Source of the DNA: JANPPS01 sp965246925
GTDB taxonomy: Bacteria; Pseudomonadota; Alphaproteobacteria; Acetobacterales; Acetobacteraceae
Direction of reading: 5' to 3'
NCBI GenBank assembly: GCA_965246925.1
Contig: OZ251994.1
Location: 1,488,001-1,552,000 of the forward strand
DNA: 64,000 nt
The stretch's first letter is position 1. Each line of letters opens with the position of its first letter. The notes beneath the pieces were generated by a model. It was given only the letters and a program-made list of their open reading frames with translations. It did not search any database and was not told where the DNA came from. Below, piece after piece: positions 59,059 through 64,000 of this stretch. Made by a program: the position numbers and the translations under genes.

Positions 59059-59384
59059 CAGGCTCCCGACGCCATGACCGCCGTGCCCGGCGTGCGAACC
59101 GGACGCCGCTCGGCCTGTTCCCGCATCAGCTGTAGCTGATCCTGCAGCTGCTCCACCTGCCGCTCCGCCCGCCGCGCCCGGCTCCCTGCGCGAAGCTGGC
59201 CCGCCCAGGTGATCAACGCACCGACGATGAACGCCAGCGCGCTCGCCCCCAGCACGGCCCAGGCCAGCGGTATCTCGATCTGCACCCCCGTCGGCCACAT
59301 GCCCAACGAGACCGGCTGTTGATTGGACAGCGCGAAGATCACGATCAGAATGAGCGCGATCAGCGCCACGAGCCCCCGGACCAT
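59058..59384 (-). CDS. lapA: LapA-domain membrane protein
   Basis: 108 residues. Two N-terminal helices (RGLVALIALILIVIFALSN and LAWAVLGASALAFIVGALITW) followed by a cytoplasmic coiled coil (RRAERQVEQLQDQLQLMREQAE). LapA-family proteins pair with LapB to control LpxC and LPS assembly in enterobacteria. Placed between ihfB and trpF, the usual alphaproteobacterial order, with one-base overlaps on both sides. Confidence 0.87.
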   Translation of the reverse strand: MVRGLVALIALILIVIFALSNQQPVSLGMWPTGVQIEIPLAWAVLGASALAFIVGALITWAGQLRAGSRARRAERQVEQLQDQLQLMREQAERRPVRTPGTAVMASGA

Positions 59385-59710
59385 CAGACGGCCACCCGCT
59401 CGGCCCGCGCCGGCGCCCTGGCGGCCTTGAGCCCCCGGTCCACCCGCTCCCGCAACTCCTTGCCCGCCTTGAAGAACGGCACGGCCTTCTCGCTCACCGG
59501 CACCGCCGCCCCCGTGCGCGGATTACGCCCGGTGCGCGCATCCCTGCGTTTCACGGTAAACGCGCCAAACCCCCGCAACTCCACCCGTTCCCCCCGGGCC
59601 AGGGCGGCGGTGATCTGGTCGAAAATGGTGGCTACGATCAATTCCACGTCCCGGCTCATAAGGTGAGGGTTCTCCGAGGCAAGCTCGGCAATCAACTCGG
59701 ATTTGGTCAT
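59384..59710 (-). CDS. ihfB: Integration host factor subunit beta
   Basis: 108 residues from ATG 59710. MTKSELIAELASENPHLMSRDVELIVATIFDQITAAL, GERVELRGFGAFTV, and RTGRNPRTGAAVPVSEKAVPFFKAGKEL match IHF-beta/HU. It bends DNA as a heterodimer with IHF-alpha and would assist the sigma-54 promoters seen here. A longer upstream reading is not homologous. Confidence 0.95.
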   Translation of the reverse strand: MTKSELIAELASENPHLMSRDVELIVATIFDQITAALARGERVELRGFGAFTVKRRDARTGRNPRTGAAVPVSEKAVPFFKAGKELRERVDRGLKAARAPARAERVAV

Positions 59711-59843
59711 CTTTTCATTGCCGTACCGCGGTTCCCGCCCTCCCCGAACGATGCCGGACCGTGCGCGACGCGTCAAGGAAGCACCGACTCCTCTTCACCC
59801 GTGCCCGGCCCAGGGCTGCGTCCTCTAGCGCGCAAAATCGTGG

Positions 59844-60491
59844 CTAAGTCAGAGGCGCAAACTGCACTTTCGGGAAGCGCTTCCGGATCGCAGCGATGAA
59901 GTCCTTGACGTTATCGACCGTCGTCTTGTGGATGTCGTGGTTGAGGACGATGGACCGTCCGGTCGGGTGAATGGCATCTAACGCCGTATCGATCCAACCC
60001 GCCGTATGATTCTTCCAATCGAGCGAGTCAGCCGTCCAGAGCACGGTAGTCAAACCCAACTTCTTGGCGACCTTCTTCACAGCAGCATTCTGGGAGCCAT
60101 AGGGCGGCCGAAAGAACTTCTTCGGGCCGCTCAATTTGCCAATCAAGGCTTGCGTTTTGCTAAGCTGGTCCTCGATTTCAGCCTCCGACAACGTCTTGAG
60201 GTCGGGGTGATCCCAAGAGTGATTACCGATCTGGTGCCCTTGCCCGGACGCATTGCGGATGATCTCAGCGCCACCCTGCTCGATCCGCTGGCCAAGCACG
60301 AAGAAGGCGGCCTTGATATTCTCCGTGGCCAAGATCTGCAGCAATTTGGGCGTGAGTGTCGTACTGGGTCCATCGTCGAAGGTCAGTGTAACGATGGGCG
60401 CCGAAATATCGTTGGGGGCCGCGGCATGTTGGATGGCCGGCACGGGCGTGCCGATGACGCCGGGCGCCCCGATCTTTGGACGGACAGTCAT
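59844..60491 (-). CDS. Polysaccharide deacetylase (NodB domain), second copy in window
   Basis: 215 residues from ATG 60491 (GGGAG upstream). NodB motifs: VTLTFDDGPSTTLTP (Asp pair), GHQIGNHSWDHPD (His pair), FRPPYGSQN, ADSLDW and IVLNHDIH. No signal peptide is visible at this start. Unlike the deacetylase at 43923, it has no membrane segment. With the secreted hypothetical protein upstream (2-base gap) it interrupts the common sppA-ihfB neighbourhood. Confidence 0.87.
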   Translation of the reverse strand: MTVRPKIGAPGVIGTPVPAIQHAAAPNDISAPIVTLTFDDGPSTTLTPKLLQILATENIKAAFFVLGQRIEQGGAEIIRNASGQGHQIGNHSWDHPDLKTLSEAEIEDQLSKTQALIGKLSGPKKFFRPPYGSQNAAVKKVAKKLGLTTVLWTADSLDWKNHTAGWIDTALDAIHPTGRSIVLNHDIHKTTVDNVKDFIAAIRKRFPKVQFAPLT

Positions 60492-60493
60492 GG

Positions 60494-60988
60494 TCAACGT
60501 CTCCCTTGATGAGATGAGGCGCCACAATCCGGTCCGGCCGCCGCCCCCCGCGCGCATGCGCAGGGACCCGACAGGATCTGTATGGCATCGGTATCGTCCT
60601 GCACCGCCGCGCGCATGACATGGGCCCGGACATCGACCACGGCCTGCAGCCAAAGCCGCTCCGGCTTACCATTGAAGATGGCTTCGGCCGAGAGTGATAC
60701 GGCGAACTGCCCCGGTCCAGACCGCTCCACCCGGCTCCACCCCGTCTGCCAGCAGGCGGAGCCATAACAGAACCCAGGCTTCCCACCGCGCCAGCTAATC
60801 TGCAGCTCAGCCTTCACCGGAGCCTCTTGCCCCTCGCAGCCAGCCGAAACGCAGCTTTGCTGACGATCCGGCTTGCAAATCACATCGGGCTCACTGACAG
60901 CGGCCCAAGCCGGGCTGATCACCAAGGCGCTCGCGACGAGAGATCGAAGGATCGTGGGAATAACCGGCACCCGGGTATTATGGGACAT
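60494..60988 (-). CDS. Secreted hypothetical protein, cysteine-containing
   Basis: 164 residues. A signal peptide ends near AWAAVS (LRSLVASALVISPAWA). The mature protein has six to eight cysteines (KPDRQQSCVSAGCEGQ, FCYGSACWQTG, SGPCACARG), suggesting disulfides. It precedes the deacetylase by 2 bases and probably shares its message. No family recognised. Confidence 0.7.
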   Translation of the reverse strand: MSHNTRVPVIPTILRSLVASALVISPAWAAVSEPDVICKPDRQQSCVSAGCEGQEAPVKAELQISWRGGKPGFCYGSACWQTGWSRVERSGPGQFAVSLSAEAIFNGKPERLWLQAVVDVRAHVMRAAVQDDTDAIQILSGPCACARGAAAGPDCGASSHQGRR

Positions 60989-60995
60989 TCATTAC

Positions 60996-61024
60996 GTCTT
61001 ATGCAATAATTATTCAGGATTCAA
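60996..61024 (-). promoter_or_regulatory. Possible promoter of the hypothetical-deacetylase operon
   Basis: Minus strand TTGAAT (61024-61019), 17-base spacer, TAAGAC (61001-60996). It lies in an AT-richer stretch (60989-61265) that is unlike the surrounding sequence and otherwise shows no gene. Confidence 0.3.
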
Positions 61025-61265
61025 AACGGCCTCATATCGCCAGGAACCGACTGAAATCACCGGCTTCGGAGTCAGTCTCTGCAGGCAGGATTGAGGCTCA
61101 GCGGAATATGAATTAGATTGGAAGTGAATATGGGAGCCATTTGCGGCTAAACTTATTTGTATCCCCAGAAGTTTCTACTTGCCTGCATTGAGAGATAAAC
61201 GTCCAAGCTCTACCGCAATTACCCGTCGCGGCGCCCGCGGGATTGAAACATTACGGAAACTTTGA

Positions 61266-62174
61266 CTAACGAACCCCACCCCCGGTCCACAACGCCACCG
61301 GCCCCCCACCCGGCAACCCTCCCAACGCCCCCTGCCACAACCCCGAGAGCGCAGCCCCCATCGTCCGCTCATAGAACGATCCCAGCCTCAAATCCTCCGC
61401 CGGCACGCTCTCCGCCACCCCACGCTCCCGCGCCAGCCAGCCCCGCGCCTCTATCTCGCCGCCGATCTCGTCCACCAGCCCCAATTTCTGCGCCTGCCGC
61501 CCGGTATAGGCGCGGCCGTCGGCCAGGCCCTTCACGGCGTCCTTGTCCATATGCCGCGCGTCCGACACCATGGTCACGAACTGGTCATACATGTCGGCCA
61601 CCAGGCCGTTCAGATACTCCCGCCCCTGCGGCGTCAGCGGCCGGGTGAAGCTTGGTTGATCCTTCAGCGGCCCGGATGTGATCGCGTCCGCCGCCAGGCC
61701 CAGCTTGGCCAGCAAGCCCGACGCCTCACCCGTCTCCAAGATCACGCCGATCGACCCGGTCAGCGTCGCATCCCGGGCGAAAATCCTGGCCGCCGGCAGC
61801 GCCACCATATACCCGGCCGACGCCGCCGTGCCGTGCATCACCGCCACCACCGGCTTCACCGCCGCCAAGCGGATCAGCGCCGCGCGCAGGCTCTCACCCC
61901 CCGCGACCGAGCCGCCGGGGCTGTCGATCGAGACGATCACCGCGGGCACCGCATTGTTCTTCGCCAGCGCCGCCACCGCATCCAGCAGCTTCTGGTTCTC
62001 GGTGATGATCCCGCTGACGTTCACGCGCGCCACATGGGCCACGCCGATGCCCCGGCCCGCCGGCGAGGCGAGGGCGGCCAGCGCGACCACCCCCGCGACC
62101 ACCGCGCCGATCCGCCAGCCGGTCAGCTGACGCTTCAGCCGCCGGCGGTCCAACAGCAGATCGGCGTCCAGCAT
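61266..62174 (-). CDS. sppA: Signal peptide peptidase SppA, 36-kDa type
   Basis: 302 residues. One N-terminal membrane helix (GWRIGAVVAGVVALAALAS) then the ClpP-like serine protease fold: VIVSIDSPGGSVAGGESL, the nucleophile Ser in GTAASAGYMVALPA, and the base Lys in TSGPLKDQPSF. It degrades cleaved signal peptides in the inner membrane. Its ATG overlaps the rpsA stop by one base. Confidence 0.94.
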   Translation of the reverse strand: MLDADLLLDRRRLKRQLTGWRIGAVVAGVVALAALASPAGRGIGVAHVARVNVSGIITENQKLLDAVAALAKNNAVPAVIVSIDSPGGSVAGGESLRAALIRLAAVKPVVAVMHGTAASAGYMVALPAARIFARDATLTGSIGVILETGEASGLLAKLGLAADAITSGPLKDQPSFTRPLTPQGREYLNGLVADMYDQFVTMVSDARHMDKDAVKGLADGRAYTGRQAQKLGLVDEIGGEIEARGWLARERGVAESVPAEDLRLGSFYERTMGAALSGLWQGALGGLPGGGPVALWTGGGVR

Positions 62175-63898
62175 TACGCGTCGGGCGTCGTCTGGTTACG
62201 CCGGCGGATCGCCGCACCCAGGATGTCGCCCAAGGAGGCCCCGCTATCGGCCGTGCCGAAATCCTGGATGGCCTGCTTGTCCTCCTCCATCTCCCGGCCC
62301 TTGATCGTCAGGCTGAGCTTCCGCGCCGCCCGGTCGATGCCGGTCACCTTGGCATCCACCTTCTCACCCACGGCGAACCGGTCCGGACGCTGATCGCCCT
62401 TATCCCGGGCGAGCTCCGCCCGGCGGATGAAGCCGGTCAGCACTTCATCCACCTTCACCTCGATGCCATTCGCCTGCACGGCAGTGACGATACAGGTGAC
62501 GACGTCGTTCTTCTTCACCCGGTTCAGCGTATCGGCCGCCGGGTCATCATGCAGTTGCTTCACGCCGAGGCTGATGCGCTCCTTCTCCACGTCCACGTCC
62601 AGGACCTTGGCCGTGACCATGGCGCCCTTCTCGAACTTGGCGATCGCCAGCTCACCCGGCTCATCCCAGCTGATGTCGGACATGTGCACCATGCCGTCGA
62701 TATCGGCAGAAATGCCGATGAACAGGCCGAACTCGGTAATGTTGCGCACCTCACCCTCGACAGTGCTGCCAACGGGGTGCTCGTCCAGGAACTGCTCCCA
62801 CGGGTTGCGCTGCACTTGCTTGATACCCAGGCTGATGCGGCGCTTGCTGCTGTCCACGTCCAGCACCATCACGTCCACTTCCTGTGAAGTGGCGACGATC
62901 TTGCCAGGGTGCACGTTCTTCTTGGTCCAGCTCATCTCGCTGACATGCACCAAGCCCTCGACGCCCGGCTCCAGCTCCACGAACGCGCCGTAATCGGTGA
63001 TGTTGGTGACGCGTCCACTATACTTGGCGCCCGGCGGATACTTCGCCGCCACGCCCTCCCACGGATCGGCCTCCAGCTGCTTCATGCCGAGGCTGATACG
63101 CTGCGTCTCGGAGTTGAAGCGGATGACCTGCACCCGGACCGGCTGGCCGATCTGCAGCGCCTCGCTCGGGTGATTGATGCGGCGCCAGGCGATGTCGGTG
63201 ACGTGCAGCAGGCCGTCGACGCCGCCCAAATCCACGAAGGCGCCGTAATCGGTGATGTTCTTCACCACGCCGTCCAGGATCATGCCTTCCTTCAGGCCCT
63301 GGATCAGCTCGCTCCGCTGCTCGGCGCGGGTCTCTTCCAGCACGGCCCGGCGGCTGACCACGATATTGCCGCGCGCGCGGTCCATCTTCAAAATCTGGAA
63401 CGGCTGCGGCGTGCCCATCAGGGGCCCGACATCGCGCACCGGGCGGATATCCACCTGGCTGCCCGGCAGGAACGCCACCGCACCGCCCAGGTCCACCGTG
63501 AACCCACCCTTGACCCGGCCATAGATCGTGCCGTTCACGCGAATCTGCGCCTCGAACGACTTCTCCAGCGCCGTCCAGGCCTCCTCACGGCGGGCCTTCT
63601 CGCGGCTGAGCACGATCGAGCCGTCACGGTCCTCATACCGCTCGACAAACAACTCGATATTATCGCCAGGCTTCACTTCCGGCTTCTGCCCGGGCTGGGC
63701 GAATTCCTTGAGGGCGACACGGCCCTCGCTCTTCAGACCGACATCGACGATGGCGTATTCGTCGGTCAGGCGGATGACGCGTCCGGTAACGACAGAGCCT
63801 TCAAACCCAAATTCTGGGTTCATGCTCTCATCGAGCATCGAGGCGAAATCTTCCATACCGGAAGCGGGGCGGTCTAGGGTTGCTGTGGCGGAGGCCAT
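62174..63898 (-). CDS. rpsA: 30S ribosomal protein S1
   Basis: 574 residues with six S1 RNA-binding repeats. The first two are the ribosome-binding type (GSVVTGRVIRLTDEYAIVDVG, RVNGTIYGRVKGGFTVDLGG); the next four have VKNITDYGAFVDLGGVDGLLHVTDI-like cores repeated at regular spacing. S1 brings structured mRNAs to the 30S subunit. Start ATG 63898 gives a normal N-terminus. Upstream sequence to the window edge (63899-64000) shows no clear gene; cmk would be expected beyond. Confidence 0.96.
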   Translation of the reverse strand: MASATATLDRPASGMEDFASMLDESMNPEFGFEGSVVTGRVIRLTDEYAIVDVGLKSEGRVALKEFAQPGQKPEVKPGDNIELFVERYEDRDGSIVLSREKARREEAWTALEKSFEAQIRVNGTIYGRVKGGFTVDLGGAVAFLPGSQVDIRPVRDVGPLMGTPQPFQILKMDRARGNIVVSRRAVLEETRAEQRSELIQGLKEGMILDGVVKNITDYGAFVDLGGVDGLLHVTDIAWRRINHPSEALQIGQPVRVQVIRFNSETQRISLGMKQLEADPWEGVAAKYPPGAKYSGRVTNITDYGAFVELEPGVEGLVHVSEMSWTKKNVHPGKIVATSQEVDVMVLDVDSSKRRISLGIKQVQRNPWEQFLDEHPVGSTVEGEVRNITEFGLFIGISADIDGMVHMSDISWDEPGELAIAKFEKGAMVTAKVLDVDVEKERISLGVKQLHDDPAADTLNRVKKNDVVTCIVTAVQANGIEVKVDEVLTGFIRRAELARDKGDQRPDRFAVGEKVDAKVTGIDRAARKLSLTIKGREMEEDKQAIQDFGTADSGASLGDILGAAIRRRNQTTPDA

Positions 63899-64000
63899 GT
63901 GGATCGGAGTTTCCTGTAGTGGAGCCGGGAGGCCCCAAATGTATGCGCCGGTTAGGGCGGCTCACCCCGGTGGGGCTGGTGGTCGCGTGACCTGACCCAT

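Noticed and set aside
61175..61372. Small minus-strand frame upstream of and into the sppA 3' end
   Set aside because: Gly/Arg-rich shadow of sppA with no ribosome-binding site.
63899..64000. Possible end of cytidylate kinase gene
   Set aside because: cmk often precedes rpsA, but too little sequence is available and no conserved residues are visible.

Overview
The window looks like the chromosome of a high-GC alphaproteobacterium, most likely Acetobacteraceae or another Rhodospirillales. The reasons are the uniform GC-rich codon use, the block rpsF-rpsR-rplI-dnaB-alr-mlaE-mlaF-radA-cvpA-purF-SDR, the block rpsA-sppA...ihfB-lapA-trpF, and the many 1-4 base stop/start overlaps (ATGA, TGATG, TTGA). 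This taxonomic call is an inference from gene content and order; there is no rRNA in the window.

Layout. 1-2506: 5' end of a Fpg/Nei DNA glycosylase, a FitAB/VapBC-type toxin-antitoxin pair with a recognisable operator, and a DUF3179 protein. 2543-13304: housekeeping block (ribosomal proteins S6, S18, L9; DnaB; alanine racemase; Mla-type lipid ABC transporter; RadA; CvpA; PurF; an SDR), interrupted at 8345-9138 by a two-gene HEPN-like module. 13309-24881: accessory genes, namely a second PIN toxin-antitoxin pair whose perfect palindrome covers the toxin start codon, a methyltransferase, an amino-acid ABC importer behind a consensus sigma-54 promoter, TPR and DUF proteins, a hydrolase/TetR/reductase group, a glycosyltransferase, and an MFS transporter.

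25009-41542: a partial type VI secretion locus. It encodes the envelope and baseplate-docking parts (TssJ, TssK, TssL-OmpA, TssM) and the threonine-phosphorylation pathway (TagH/Fha, TagF, PppA, PpkA). No sheath, tube, ClpV or VgrG genes are present. It also carries three less usual genes: a divergent, C-terminally truncated second TssM with its own terminator, a glucosaminidase-type peptidoglycan hydrolase without a signal peptide, and a membrane-anchored protein with an HExxH metallopeptidase motif.

41581-48866: genes resembling the accessory half of an aryl-polyene (APE) cluster (methyltransferase, acyltransferases, glycosyltransferase, deacetylase, COG4648 membrane protein, acyl carrier protein, AMP-ligase, dehydratase, LolA-like protein). 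I find no ketosynthase, ketoreductase or MMPL exporter. 48927-55570: a DsbD/ScsB-type reductase, homogentisate dioxygenase, and a Rieske ring-hydroxylating oxygenase operon. Between them, 52191-52750 holds no intact protein gene. It contains a double hairpin with a minus-strand terminator, a possible selB remnant, and a selenocysteine-type tRNA gene whose anticodon reads UGA (a serine anticodon) instead of UCA.

55715-63898: a PIG-L-like protein with a degenerate active site, a BLUF photoreceptor coupled to a GGDEF-EAL protein, then trpF, lapA, ihfB, a NodB-type deacetylase, a secreted hypothetical protein, sppA and rpsA, all on the minus strand from the BLUF gene onward. The most interesting items are the altered tRNA-Sec-like gene, the truncated second TssM with its neighbouring cell-wall and protease genes, and the ketosynthase-free APE-like cluster.
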